From Frankia casuarinae (GTDB lineage Bacteria; Actinomycetota; Actinomycetes; Frankiales; Frankiaceae): DNA of 64,000 bases. Position 1 is the stretch's first letter. Every line of letters begins with the position of its first letter. The stretch is taken from contig NC_007777.1 of NCBI RefSeq assembly GCF_000013345.1, forward strand, positions 5,270,001-5,334,000, written 5' to 3'. The notes under the pieces were generated by a model, which saw nothing but the letters and a program-made list of their open reading frames with translations, was not told the DNA's origin and searched no databases. Below, in pieces: positions 18,990 to 27,202 of the stretch. The position numbers were made by a program, and so were the translations under genes.

Positions 18990-19340
18990 GTGAGTACCGA
19001 TCAGATACCGGCTGTCGGCGTCGCGGAGCTACCGGTCGAGCTTTCCGCGGACGGTGCCCCGCTGATGGTGGACGTGCGGGAGCCCGACGAGTGGTCCGCC
19101 GGTCACATCGCCGGCGCGCTGCACATCCCGATGAGTGAACTGGTCGCCCGGCTCGACGAGGTTCCCCGGGAACGCGAGGTCGTCGTGGTGTGCCGCTCGG
19201 GCGGTAGGTCCGCCGCCGTCACCAACTACCTCAGGCAGGGCGGCTGGCAGGTCCGCAACCTGACTGACGGGATGCTCTCCTGGCAGGCGCACGGCCGCCC
19301 GATGGTGAGCGAGAGCGGCGCCGCGCCCACCGTCCGCTGA
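18990..19340 (+). CDS. Rhodanese-like sulfurtransferase
   Basis: A 116-residue single-domain rhodanese. MVDVREPDEWSAGHIAGALHIPMSEL is the standard domain start. The active-site loop is CRSGGRS with C68, which would carry the persulfide. Single-domain rhodaneses donate sulfur or detoxify reactive sulfur in the cytoplasm. GTG 18990 is preceded by GGATGGAGA. It follows mqnD by 42 bp in the same direction and may be read from the same transcript. Confidence 0.92.
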   Translation: MSTDQIPAVGVAELPVELSADGAPLMVDVREPDEWSAGHIAGALHIPMSELVARLDEVPREREVVVVCRSGGRSAAVTNYLRQGGWQVRNLTDGMLSWQAHGRPMVSESGAAPTVR

Positions 19341-19426
19341 GAACCGCCGGCCGACCCCGCCGGGTCCGGGCCGACCCCGCCGGCTGCTCCGCATTTCTCG
19401 GATGATTCAGCGCCGCGGGCTTCCGG

Positions 19427-20197
19427 TCAGCCGCTCGGGGTCAGCCCCAGTGCCGGCTGGTTCGGGCACTTCTGGAGAACGGCGCGCATCGCGTCCGCCT
19501 CCGCCTGGACGACCCACAGGCGGTAACGGGCCTTCAATCCCACCTGGCGCGCGACGTAGGGGCACTGCTCCCCCGGGCTCGGCGGCAACCATTCGGCGGC
19601 GTCGTGATCGCTCTTGCGCTGATTCGTGGGACCGTCGACAGCCAGCAGGTTCTCCGGATCGTTGGCGAACTGGAGCCGTTCCCGAGCGGTCCAGTTGAGC
19701 GCGCCGGTCCGCCACGCATCCGCCAAGGGGACGACGTGGTCGATCTGCACGCTGGCGGAGTTCCGTCCACGGTCGAAACGGATGATTCTGGTGGTGTACG
19801 GATCCCGGAGCTCGCCGGTCAGCACCGTGCAGCCGTCCGATCTGCGGATGGTGGTGCTGCGCAGATCTCGCCGCAGAATGTCGTTACGGGTGTCACACCC
19901 GTTGTCGTCGATGTCCGACCAGGCGGGCCCGAACTCGTCCCGGCGGTACCTGGGAGAGTTGTCCTCCGCTTTGATCGGAAGGGTGGCGAGCAGCTTCAGC
20001 GCCGAGCCGCTGGCGGTCGGGGCACCAACCTGGTTGGACGTTCCGGTCTGGTCGGAAAGGTCACTGCAACCGGTCAGGCCGCCGACGAGGACGAAAACGG
20101 CGAGGACGGCGAGGGCCGCGGCTCCGCCGGGTCGACCGGGCCGACCGGGTCCGTGACGATCTGGACCGACACCGCTTCTTCGCACCGGACTCCCCAC
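19427..20197 (-). CDS. Secreted HNH endonuclease, DUF1524/GmrSD type, lipoprotein
   Basis: A 256-residue protein. A basic leader and hydrophobic segment end in the lipobox LTGC at C44, so it is probably an exported lipoprotein. The mature part has the HNH-type core QIDHVVPLADAWRTGA followed by an NPENLLAVDGPTNQRKSD segment (DPENL...N...K), as in the secreted DUF1524 nuclease family common in actinobacteria. Two cysteine pairs (CDTR, CTVL, CPYV, CPNQ) could form disulfides. It probably degrades extracellular nucleic acid. It is convergent with the rhodanese gene. The exact start is uncertain because the leader is low-complexity. Confidence 0.88.
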   Translation of the reverse strand: MGSPVRRSGVGPDRHGPGRPGRPGGAAALAVLAVFVLVGGLTGCSDLSDQTGTSNQVGAPTASGSALKLLATLPIKAEDNSPRYRRDEFGPAWSDIDDNGCDTRNDILRRDLRSTTIRRSDGCTVLTGELRDPYTTRIIRFDRGRNSASVQIDHVVPLADAWRTGALNWTARERLQFANDPENLLAVDGPTNQRKSDHDAAEWLPPSPGEQCPYVARQVGLKARYRLWVVQAEADAMRAVLQKCPNQPALGLTPSG

Positions 20198-20301
20198 CTC
20201 GACGGTTCGGAACCCGTGGGAAGTGCTCGCCCCGCTTCGGGTCCGTTCGGATCGAGGGTGACATTAACTGGAGATCGGCCCGCCGGGTTGGTCGGCCACC
20301 G

Positions 20302-22143
20302 TCAGGGGACGGGAACGCGGGCTCCCGCGCTCACCGGATTGTCGTGCAGCTCCAACTCCTGGGCCGTGGCGTCCCGTGGGATGTCGAAGACCATGGTGCC
20401 CGCTCTGAGGTCACCCGGGTTGATCGAATCCCACAGATCCTCGTTACTCAGCTGGAAGCGGGCGAGGAAATCGGCGCTGTGCCGGCCGCCGCCGCCGTCC
20501 CACAGAAACTGGGATGAGGTCACCAGCGTGCGGGTGGAGTCGCCGATGTTGCGCACGGTCACGTGGGCCAGGCAGAACTGGCCGTCCGTGTGCCGAGCGA
20601 GCAGTCCGTCACCGAGTTTGGTCTGCCCGCATCGGAAGGAATCCACGATGAACTCGAGCTGGCCATCCGTGACGGGGCGGTTCAGGCCGCTGGCCGGACC
20701 CGGTGCCGTGCTCGGACCGGTGGAGCGCGACGGGACGGTCGTGGCCGCCGACTGTTCCGCGGAACCATTTTGGCCGCTCTTTCCGGGCAGGCTGACCACG
20801 ACCGCGATGGCGATCAGCGCGCCCAGGACGATGACGGCGATCCAGACGAGTCGCCTGCGATCGAGCCCGCGGGCCGGCGGCGGCTGGGCGAAGGACGGGT
20901 ACGGCGCGCCGGGCTCGCCCGGTACCGGCCCGTGCCGATCGGGAGCCTGGCCGGACCACGGCCCCGGCGGCGCGCCGGGGACCTGCCCACCCATCCGCTC
21001 GCCCAGCTGGGCGGGCCGCGGGCCGGGGCGTCCCCTCGGGCTGTGCGCACCGGACTGCCCCGGTGGTGCCTGGCGTGGTTGTCCCGGTCCCTGGCCCGCC
21101 CGGGCGGCGGGAGCGCCCGCGTTCCAGTGGACCTGACGCGCGGGAGCCGAGGTCGCCGGGCCGATCCGGGTCGGGGCGGCGCGGGGCACCTCGCCGGTTC
21201 TGCTCAGGAGCTCCTCGGCCTGACCCATCGCCTCGCCGATGGCACCGGTACCGCGGGAGGGTGGCTGCGCGATGAGCCGCAGCAGCAGGTCCCGGGCGCT
21301 CGGCCGGTCGTCGGGATGCTTGGCCAGGGCCGCGCTGACCAGGCCGACCAGTGGCTGCGGCAGACCGCGCAGGTCCGGGGCGGACCCGACGATGCGCATG
21401 CCGAGGTCGATGTCCGTACCGTCGCCGAACGGGTGGCGGCCGGTACCAGCGTAGGCAATGAGGATGCCCCAGGCGAAGACGTCCGCCTCCGGACCGATGG
21501 GCTGGCCGTGCACCTGCTCGGGCGCCATCCACCCGGCGGAGCCGAAGCCCCATGCCGTGGGCTTCGCCTTCGCGCCCTCGAGGGCCTGCGCGATCCCGAA
21601 ATCGATCACGCGTGGCCCGGACAGTGAGAGCATCACGTTGCTGGGCTTGAGATCCCGATGGACGAGGCCGGCGCTGTGGATCGCGGTGAGCGCCGTCGCG
21701 ACCCCCACGGCCAGTCCGGTCAGGGTCGACGAGGTCAGCGGGCCCTTGTCGACCTGCATGTCCAGCCGGACGCCGTCGATGAACTCGGTGACGAGGTACG
21801 GCGCGGGCGCATTCGGATCCGCGTCCAGGACTTCGGCGGTGCAGAAGGGAGCAACCTTGCGTGCCGCTTCGACCTCGGCCCGGAACCGGCGGCGGAACTC
21901 CTCGTCGGCGGCCAGGTCCGGTCTGATGACCTTGATGGCAACCCGCCGTCCGGCCCGGTTCCTCGCCAGGTAGACCGTGCCCATGCCGCCGACCCCGAGC
22001 CGGCTGAGCAGAACGTAGGGGCCGACCGACCGGGGCTCGTGTGGATTGAGCGGATCACCTGGTTCGGAGCGGCCGGGACCCATGCGTGCGGCGTTGTCGG
22101 CCACGGTCAGCACCGCACGGCTGTGATCACGACCGCTGTCCAC
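20302..22143 (-). CDS. Ser/Thr protein kinase with extracellular DUF4352-like domain
   Basis: A transmembrane kinase of about 613 residues. The N-terminal Hanks domain (42-300) has a glycine loop LGVGGMGTVY, ATP-lysine K71, catalytic loop HRDLKPSN with D164, and DFG at 181. A ~140-residue Pro/Gly-rich linker leads to a transmembrane helix (RRLVWIAVIVLGALIAIAVVV). The external part carries a DUF4352/telokin-like beta domain (VTVRNIGDSTRTL, FLWDGGG). Such domains are thought to bind ligands, so the kinase may sense an extracellular signal. GTG 22143 gives the longest form; ATG 22083 (codon 21) is a good alternative that starts nearer the kinase fold. It stands alone with no operon partners. Confidence 0.92.
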   Translation of the reverse strand: MDSGRDHSRAVLTVADNAARMGPGRSEPGDPLNPHEPRSVGPYVLLSRLGVGGMGTVYLARNRAGRRVAIKVIRPDLAADEEFRRRFRAEVEAARKVAPFCTAEVLDADPNAPAPYLVTEFIDGVRLDMQVDKGPLTSSTLTGLAVGVATALTAIHSAGLVHRDLKPSNVMLSLSGPRVIDFGIAQALEGAKAKPTAWGFGSAGWMAPEQVHGQPIGPEADVFAWGILIAYAGTGRHPFGDGTDIDLGMRIVGSAPDLRGLPQPLVGLVSAALAKHPDDRPSARDLLLRLIAQPPSRGTGAIGEAMGQAEELLSRTGEVPRAAPTRIGPATSAPARQVHWNAGAPAARAGQGPGQPRQAPPGQSGAHSPRGRPGPRPAQLGERMGGQVPGAPPGPWSGQAPDRHGPVPGEPGAPYPSFAQPPPARGLDRRRLVWIAVIVLGALIAIAVVVSLPGKSGQNGSAEQSAATTVPSRSTGPSTAPGPASGLNRPVTDGQLEFIVDSFRCGQTKLGDGLLARHTDGQFCLAHVTVRNIGDSTRTLVTSSQFLWDGGGGRHSADFLARFQLSNEDLWDSINPGDLRAGTMVFDIPRDATAQELELHDNPVSAGARVPVP

Positions 22144-22438
22144 TGCTTGTCACACGAATGCCTCTCGAATCCCGATCCGACGCCTCGTTCCGACCGCCGA
22201 TCCGTGCCCTCCGCCGATCAGCGGAGGTGGGACGGCCCTCGGCGATGCCACCGCGGCCGGCTGCGGGGCTGCTCATGGTTCGGTCTGGTCTACGTTCGCA
22301 GTCTGCCGCACTGCCAACGCTTCCAGTCGCACGCGGGCTCCCCGCCGACGGGACCGGTCGGCTCCCCGACAATGTGTTGCCGCCACGGCGCGCAGGCCGC
22401 GGCGGATGAGGCCCTAACCGAGGAGGCATCGTGAACCG
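22144..22438. other. Divergent promoter region with no supported gene
   Basis: A gap of about 295 bp between the kinase start and the small plus-strand frames. Open frames present here are shadows. A GAGGAGG purine run at 22419-22426 may be the ribosome site of the following short frame. Confidence 0.4.
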
Positions 22439-22606
22439 ATGCGTACCAGTGTGGCCAATCTGATGAAGGGCTCGATCTCGGCTCATGCCCGGATCCCGAT
22501 TGATGTGGCTGGCTCGGCCGGTGTCGCTGATCTGATGGGAACAGCGGATTCGACAGCGGATTCGATGGATGCGGCTAGGGTGACCGTTGTGCTGGCGGAA
22601 ACGTGA
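22439..22606 (+). CDS. Possible 55-residue leader peptide
   Basis: A short open frame from ATG 22439 encoding a protein that begins MRTSVANLMKGSISAHA and contains a DSTADSMD repeat. The ribosome-like GGAGG is 12 bases upstream, a little far. Its TGA overlaps the GTG of the next small gene (GTGA at 22603-22606), which is the main reason to list it. There is no family similarity and the codon use is less biased than its neighbours. It may be only an untranslated leader. Confidence 0.3.
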   Translation: MRTSVANLMKGSISAHARIPIDVAGSAGVADLMGTADSTADSMDAARVTVVLAET

Positions 22607-22782
22607 CATCCGGTCCGTCCGAGCCCGGGCCACGCGGGGTGGACGGCCCCTGGCTGCTCTGCCCCTGGTGCGGTGGCCCGGTGCCACTGACCCACCTGGC
22701 GGCGTCCGACGAGGAACCGGGCGCCCAGGTCGCGGTGTGCACCGGGTGCGGCCGACGGGTCGGTTTCCTGCCGCCGGTCTAG
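22603..22782 (+). CDS. Small zinc-ribbon protein
   Basis: A 59-residue protein from GTG 22603, ending with TAG at 22780-22782. It carries two CxxC knuckles, CPWCG near residue 20 and CTGCG near residue 47, separated by 23 residues, which is the standard zinc-ribbon layout. Codon third positions are almost all G or C, which supports coding. It is co-directional with a possible leader frame and convergent with the cold-shock gene, the two stop codons sharing the palindrome CTAG. It may bind nucleic acid or a protein partner; the function is unknown. Confidence 0.65.
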   Translation: MTSGPSEPGPRGVDGPWLLCPWCGGPVPLTHLAASDEEPGAQVAVCTGCGRRVGFLPPV

Positions 22783-23174
22783 ACCTCCAACTCGTTGGCT
22801 ACGGCGTGCACGACCTTGGCGACCCGCTGGGCGGTCCGCCGGTCGGGATACCGGCCGCGACGAAGGTCCCGCTGCACGTCGTCCAGCACCTTGATCATGT
22901 CTTCGACCATGCTGTGCAGCTCGTCCGGACTGCGCCGCGCGGCCTGGGCGGCCGCCTTGGCGACCGACGGCGGGGCGGTCAGCAGCCGGACCGACAGTGC
23001 CTGGTCGCCACGCCGCCCGGCGGCGACGCCGAACTCGACCCGGTCGCCGGGTTTCAGCCGGTCGACCCCGGCGGGCAGGGCGGCCTTGTGCACGAAGACG
23101 TCGCCGCCGTCGTCCCGGCTGAGAAAGCCGAAGCCCTTGTCGACGTCGAACCACTTGACTTTGCCGGTGGGCAC
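22779..23174 (-). CDS. Cold-shock domain protein with C-terminal helical extension
   Basis: About 131 residues. Residues 1-65 are a cold-shock domain ([30 protein letters not shown]) with the RNA-binding aromatic motifs KGFGFL (RNP1) and VFVHKAAL (RNP2). The following ~65 residues form a basic helical region ([21 protein letters not shown]) not found in minimal cold-shock proteins. GTG 23174 matches the family start; the frame upstream is unrelated. It probably acts as an RNA chaperone. The same longer type sits near the mqn genes in streptomycetes. Confidence 0.93.
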   Translation of the reverse strand: MPTGKVKWFDVDKGFGFLSRDDGGDVFVHKAALPAGVDRLKPGDRVEFGVAAGRRGDQALSVRLLTAPPSVAKAAAQAARRSPDELHSMVEDMIKVLDDVQRDLRRGRYPDRRTAQRVAKVVHAVANELEV

Positions 23175-23355
23175 GGGCGACCTCGTTCTGTGTAACGGCA
23201 GGACAACGCAACGGAAGATGAGTGATTCCCAGGCTATCCGTCGGCCGCACGTCGCGTGCGTCTTCGGTAGCGATCGGCTGTCGGGTGCGCCCATCTCCCT
23301 CCCGTGACAGTGGCCCGGCCCGCGTTCGGCACCACATCCTCGTAGGCTGTCGCAC

Positions 23356-23793
23356 GTGTCGGCGAAACCCTCGTCCCGGCAGGTCGGACCCGTGGCCGGC
23401 GGTGCGGTAAGCGAGGTCATGGCTCCGGTCGCAACCCCGCCGCCGGTGACCTGGGCGGATCGGCTGGTCCGGATCGGGGCCGTGCTCTTCGGAACCGGTC
23501 TGGTCGCCACGGCGGCGGCGGTGATCCCCTTCTTCCTGGGCGCCGAGAATCTGCCGACCTGGCTGAACGCCGTCGCCGGCGGCGGACTGACCATCGGGTT
23601 CGCCGTGGCGCTGGTGGGGGTGCTCGCCGCCGCCCGATCCCGGATTCCCGAGGAGAGCGATCCCGATCTCTACGTGAACAACCCACATCCGCCCGACCAC
23701 GGGGCCCGCAGGGAGGCCGATCGTCCCGGGGACGCCGACCACCCCGGGGACGGCACCGGTTCACGGGCAGATCCTGTCACCCGTTCCCGGTAG
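23356..23793 (+). CDS. Two-segment membrane protein of unknown function
   Basis: A 145-residue protein with two hydrophobic helices (about residues 40-61, [22 protein letters not shown], and 70-92) and a hydrophilic, acidic C-terminal tail rich in Asp, His and Arg. It may belong to a small actinobacterial DUF family of membrane proteins, but I cannot assign it. GTG 23356 is the first start after a GTGTCGCAC stretch. It is convergent with the HAD phosphatase gene. Confidence 0.65.
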   Translation: MSAKPSSRQVGPVAGGAVSEVMAPVATPPPVTWADRLVRIGAVLFGTGLVATAAAVIPFFLGAENLPTWLNAVAGGGLTIGFAVALVGVLAAARSRIPEESDPDLYVNNPHPPDHGARREADRPGDADHPGDGTGSRADPVTRSR

Positions 23794-23850
23794 TTCCTTG
23801 ATCTCACGGCCGGGGGTGCGGACCCCCGCCGGGCCCACCGCGTCGCGGCG

Positions 23851-24492
23851 TCAGCCCGGCTGTCGTCGGCGCCGGGCCTCGTCGACCAGCCAGGGCGGGA
23901 AGTCGGCCAGCCGGGGGAGGACGACGTCGGCGCCGGCGGAGAGCAGATCGGCGGCCGAGCAGGGCCCGGTGGCGACCCCGACGGCGAGAGCACCGCCGTC
24001 GCGGGCGCCGACCATGTCGCCGACGTGGTCACCGACGAAGACGTCCACGCGGTGGGCGCGCAGGGCCTCGCCCTTCGTCTGCGCGAACCGGGCTCCCTCC
24101 ACCACGTCGGCGGTGATGCCGATCCGGTCCAGACTCGCGCGGGCCAGCGCCGTGCTCTTCGCGGTGACGACCACTACCCGGCCGGCTAGCCGCCGCACCG
24201 CGGCCACCGCGGCCACCGCGGCCGGCATCGGCAGCGACGCCGGCAGCGCGTGGACCGCGTAGAGCTCGCGGTAGCGGGCCGCCACGGCCGCGACCTCGGC
24301 CAGCGGGAACCAGTGGGCGAGCTCCGTCTCCAGCGGCGGGCCGAGCCGGGCGACGACCGTCTCGGCGTCCACCGCCACCCCGGTCTCGGCGGACAGGACG
24401 GCGAAGGTCGCCCGGATGCCGTGCCGGGCATCCAACAGGGTCAGATCGAGATCGAACCCGACGACCGGGACGGATGCCCGCCAGAACGACAC
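23851..24492 (-). CDS. HAD-superfamily phosphatase
   Basis: A 213-residue haloacid-dehalogenase-fold hydrolase. Motif I is FDLDLTLLD with nucleophile D14 and acid/base D16. Motif II is the VVVVTAK Thr, and motif III plus IV are the Lys in AQTKGEALR and VFVGDHVGDMVGAR. The helical cap between motifs I and II places it with the phosphoglycolate phosphatase/Gph-like group. The substrate is unknown. It is divergent from purS, which starts 135 bp away. Confidence 0.9.
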   Translation of the reverse strand: MSFWRASVPVVGFDLDLTLLDARHGIRATFAVLSAETGVAVDAETVVARLGPPLETELAHWFPLAEVAAVAARYRELYAVHALPASLPMPAAVAAVAAVRRLAGRVVVVTAKSTALARASLDRIGITADVVEGARFAQTKGEALRAHRVDVFVGDHVGDMVGARDGGALAVGVATGPCSAADLLSAGADVVLPRLADFPPWLVDEARRRRQPG

Positions 24493-24626
24493 CAGCCGAG
24501 CTTAAGGGCCGATGTTCCCGGGAAGCCCGCATTATCCAAGATCGCCTACCGGATCTGTACGATCTGTACGCCCCGGGCGGGCGAGATCCGGCTCACTACG
24601 CCGCTCGACCGGTAGTGTCCGCGGGT

Positions 24627-24911
24627 GTGACCAGGGTTGTGGTGGATGTGATGCTCAAGCCGGAGATTCTCGACCCTCAGGGGCAGGCGGTGCTCGCCGC
24701 GCTGCCGCGCCTCGGCGTGAGTGGGATCGTCGGGGTCCGCCAGGGCAAGCGTTTCGAGCTGGAGCTGGAGGAGGGCACGGACCTCGACGGCGCGGTCCTG
24801 GCCCGGGTCGAGCACCTGGCCTCGACCCTGCTGGCCAATCCGGTGATCGAGGACTACGCGGTGCGCATCGAGGACGTCTCCACGCCGTCGGTGGGCAGCC
24901 CCGCCGGCTGA
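24627..24911 (+). CDS. purS: Phosphoribosylformylglycinamidine synthase subunit PurS
   Basis: A 94-residue protein matching PurS throughout: VVVDVMLKPEILDPQGQAVLAALPRLG at the N-terminus, the signature VRQGKRFELELEEG, and LLANPVIEDYAVRIED at the end. PurS dimerises and bridges PurL and PurQ. GTG 24627 is fixed by the conserved N-terminus. It sits alone, 11 kb downstream of purL, between a HAD phosphatase and tRNA-Leu, and is followed by structured repeats that may act as its terminator. Confidence 0.95.
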   Translation: MTRVVVDVMLKPEILDPQGQAVLAALPRLGVSGIVGVRQGKRFELELEEGTDLDGAVLARVEHLASTLLANPVIEDYAVRIEDVSTPSVGSPAG

Positions 24912-24920
24912 GCCTCTCCG

Positions 24921-25106
24921 CGCAGCCAGCCAACCAAGGCAGCGCCGAAGGCGCAACGCGGGGGGCTCGGGGCGGCTCGGCCCCCCGGCCAGCATGACGA
25001 AAGCCCCTGACGGCGCAGCCAGCCAACCAAGGCAGCGCCGAAGGCGCAACGCGGGGGGCTCGGGGCGGCTCGGCCCCCCGGCCAGCATGACGAAAGCCCC
25101 TGACGG
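24921..25106. repeat. 93-bp structured direct repeat, two tandem copies
   Basis: Copy one is 24921-25013 and copy two 25014-25106, apparently identical. Each unit contains the small hairpin GCGCC-GAA-GGCGC, a longer stem GGGGGGC/GCCCCCC with a G-rich loop, and the sequence GACGAAAGCCCCTGACGG. The second copy continues into a third partial match that forms the tRNA terminator stem. There is no reading frame with family similarity. Confidence 0.9.
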
Positions 25107-25130
25107 CGCAGCACGCGCCGCCAGGGGCTT
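25094..25130 (-). terminator. Terminator hairpin of tRNA-Leu
   Basis: Arms AAGCCCCTGACGGCGC (25094-25109) and GCGCCGCCAGGGGCTT (25115-25130) pair with one mismatch around a 5-base loop. On the minus strand it starts 3 bases after the tRNA 3' end and is followed by TTTCG, so it fits a factor-independent terminator. The upstream repeat copy can form part of the same stem. Confidence 0.75.
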
Positions 25131-25133
25131 GCG

Positions 25134-25216
25134 TGGGCGAGGGGGGAGTTGAACCCCCACGTCCGCTAGGACACACGGACCTGAACCGTGCGCGTCTGCC
25201 ATTCCGCCACTCGCCC
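25134..25216 (-). tRNA. tRNA-Leu (CAG)
   Basis: An 83-base type II tRNA on the minus strand. Acceptor arms GGGCGAG and CTCGCCC pair. The anticodon stem CACGG/CCGTG encloses loop TTCAGGT, giving anticodon CAG. The long variable arm (TCCTAGCGGA region) and the T-arm GGGGGTTCAACTCCCCC fit leucine. CCA is not encoded; the discriminator base is A. A leucine tRNA also precedes fhaA in mycobacteria. Confidence 0.95.
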
Positions 25217-25375
25217 GAGTGGGACTATCTCTTGACCAGACGACACGCTACCACGCCGGAGATGTCCTTCACGGAGGGGGGTCGGGCCCGTCGCGAACAT
25301 GTCAAGCTGCCGAGCCGTGGGACGTCCGCGCCCGGGGGCATACGATCTCACAGACCGGGAGAAGGGAGGTCGAGC

Positions 25376-26698
25376 ATGGGCGTGCTACAACGCTTCGAAC
25401 GGCGCCTGGGCGGCCTCGTCGAGGGTGCGTTCGCGAAGGTGTTCAAGGGCGGAGTCGAGCCCGTCGAGATCGCCAGCGCGTTGGCCCGGGAAACCGACGA
25501 TCGGCGGGCGGTCAGTTCGAACCGGGTGCTGGTGCCCAACGAGTTCGCCGTCGAGCTCGCCGGCGGCGACTTCGCCCGGCTCGCCCCCTACGACCGGGCG
25601 CTGTGCGACGAGCTCGCCGAGATGGTTCGCGAGCATGCGGCCGAGCAGCGTTACACCTTCGTCGGCCCGGTGTCCGTGCGGATGTCCGAGGCCACCGATC
25701 TCGATGTCGGCGTCTTCCGGGTCCGCAGCAGCGTGGCCGCCGCGGACCCGGGAGCGGTGACTGAACGGCGCGCACGCCCTCCCCGACCGGGCGCTCCCGG
25801 CACCCCGCACCTCGTCATTACCACGAAGGCCCCGGGAGGGCCCGCGGGCGGAGGGGAACGGGAGTATCCCTTGGACGCCGAGACGACCGTGATCGGCCGC
25901 AGCGTCGAGTGCGACATCCGCCTGAACGACACCGGTGTGTCTCGTCGCCACGGCGAGATACGCCGGCTTCCCGACGGGCAGTTCCTCTACGTCGACGCCG
26001 GGTCCACCAACGGCAGCCTGGTCAACGGTCGCGCGGCGACGCAGGTCAAGTTGGTCAACGGGGACAAGATCGAGCTCGGTACCGCGACGATCGTCTTCCG
26101 TCGCGAGGACGGGCGGGGGAATGGTCCGGCGCGCGTGGGCGCCCGTGGAACACCTCCGCCGGCCCAGGCCGGGGGCCGGGAGACCATCCCGCCGGACCGC
26201 CGTCCCACGCCCGCGCCGGACGACCCGTACCGGCGCGGCTCGTCGCCACACGCCGGCCGTGTCGACCCGTACGCCGATCGTGATCGGCGCGGTGGGCCGG
26301 GGTACCGGGACGATTCATACCAGAACCGGAGGGACCCGTACCGGGACCGGACACCGGAACGGGATCACGGCTACGACCAGCCGTGCGACCACGGTGGTCG
26401 TGACCCCTATCACCGTGACCCCCGTGACGGGCGTGAGGGACGAGCCGACGCTCCTCGGCGAGCCGACGCTCCTCGGCGAACCGACGCTCCTCGGCGAGCC
26501 GACGCTCCTCGGCGAGCCGACCCCTACCGCGAGCCGAGCAACCCCGGCCGCCGGCCCGGCTCCGGTTCGCCGCCCGATGGGCTCGAACCCCTCGACGACG
26601 TGTACGACGCCGACACGGAGCTCCCCGGCCGCGCCGCCGCGGAGCCTCCCGGCGGGGATGGTCGACGTGGCCGGCCCAGATCGGCTCGAGGCTGGTAG
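25376..26698 (+). CDS. fhaA: FHA-domain protein FhaA
   Basis: A 440-residue protein. Residues 1-125 are the DUF3662 domain (MGVLQRFERRLGGLVEGAF...VEPVEIASALARE). A middle linker is followed by an FHA domain at about 160-240 with GRSVECDIRL, SRRHGEI and GSTNGSLVNG, the phosphothreonine-binding loops. The C-terminal ~190 residues are low-complexity, including four 18-bp units coding RADAPR (26441-26512). In mycobacteria FhaA binds phosphorylated MviN/CwsA-type partners and restrains peptidoglycan synthesis. ATG 25376 has GAAGGGAGG just upstream. It is the first gene of the phospho-signalling and cell-wall operon. Confidence 0.95.
   Translation: MGVLQRFERRLGGLVEGAFAKVFKGGVEPVEIASALARETDDRRAVSSNRVLVPNEFAVELAGGDFARLAPYDRALCDELAEMVREHAAEQRYTFVGPVSVRMSEATDLDVGVFRVRSSVAAADPGAVTERRARPPRPGAPGTPHLVITTKAPGGPAGGGEREYPLDAETTVIGRSVECDIRLNDTGVSRRHGEIRRLPDGQFLYVDAGSTNGSLVNGRAATQVKLVNGDKIELGTATIVFRREDGRGNGPARVGARGTPPPAQAGGRETIPPDRRPTPAPDDPYRRGSSPHAGRVDPYADRDRRGGPGYRDDSYQNRRDPYRDRTPERDHGYDQPCDHGGRDPYHRDPRDGREGRADAPRRADAPRRTDAPRRADAPRRADPYREPSNPGRRPGSGSPPDGLEPLDDVYDADTELPGRAAAEPPGGDGRRGRPRSARGW
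26441..26512 (+). repeat. Four 18-bp tandem repeats in fhaA
   Basis: CGAGCCGACGCTCCTCGG, with one G-to-A variant, is repeated at 26441, 26459, 26477 and 26495 and encodes RADAPR (TDAPRR in the variant). The period keeps the frame. It lies in the disordered tail of FhaA. Confidence 0.9.
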
Positions 26699-26704
26699 CG
26701 CCCG

Positions 26705-27202
26705 ATGGACCCCACTGAACCCAGCGAACTCGTACTGCTGGTTGTCAAGATCGGATTCCTTGCCCTCCTCTGGGGATTCGTTCTGGTCGCCGTGCGCGCC
26801 GTCCGGCTGGACATGTTCGGCCCCACCAAGCGTCAGCAGCGGCGCGAGCCGCCCCCCCTGGTCCGGCCGACGCCGCCGCGCACTCCACCCCAACCTCCAC
26901 GCAAGCCACAGACACCTAGCAAACTCGTGGTGACCAAAGGCCCCTTGACCGGCACAACGATCCCGCTAGGAACGGCACCTGTCACCATCGGACGGGCACA
27001 GGACTCGACTCTGGTCCTCGAGGATGACTTCGCATCCGGGCGGCATGCGAGACTCGTGCCCCACGACGGGCAGTGGTTCGTGGAGGACCTGGGCTCGACC
27101 AATGGCACATTCCTCAACCGTACGAAGGTGACCAGTCCCATGCCGGTACCTCTCGGCGCGCCGGTCAGGATCGGGAAGACGGTCCTGGAGCTCCACCGGT
27201 GA
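26705..27202 (+). CDS. fhaB: FHA-domain membrane protein FhaB
   Basis: A 165-residue protein with an N-terminal transmembrane helix (LVLLVVKIGFLALLWGFVLVAV), a proline-rich linker and a C-terminal FHA domain with GRAQDSTLVL, SGRHARLV and GSTNGTFLN. FhaB (FipA) joins phosphorylated kinases to the divisome and cell-wall enzymes. It begins 6 bp after fhaA. Its TGA overlaps the GTG of pstP (27199-27202). Confidence 0.95.
   Translation: MDPTEPSELVLLVVKIGFLALLWGFVLVAVRAVRLDMFGPTKRQQRREPPPLVRPTPPRTPPQPPRKPQTPSKLVVTKGPLTGTTIPLGTAPVTIGRAQDSTLVLEDDFASGRHARLVPHDGQWFVEDLGSTNGTFLNRTKVTSPMPVPLGAPVRIGKTVLELHR

Noticed and set aside
22483-23742. A 419-residue minus-strand frame over the cold-shock gene
   Set aside because: The cold-shock domain lies in another frame, and this frame has no family match.
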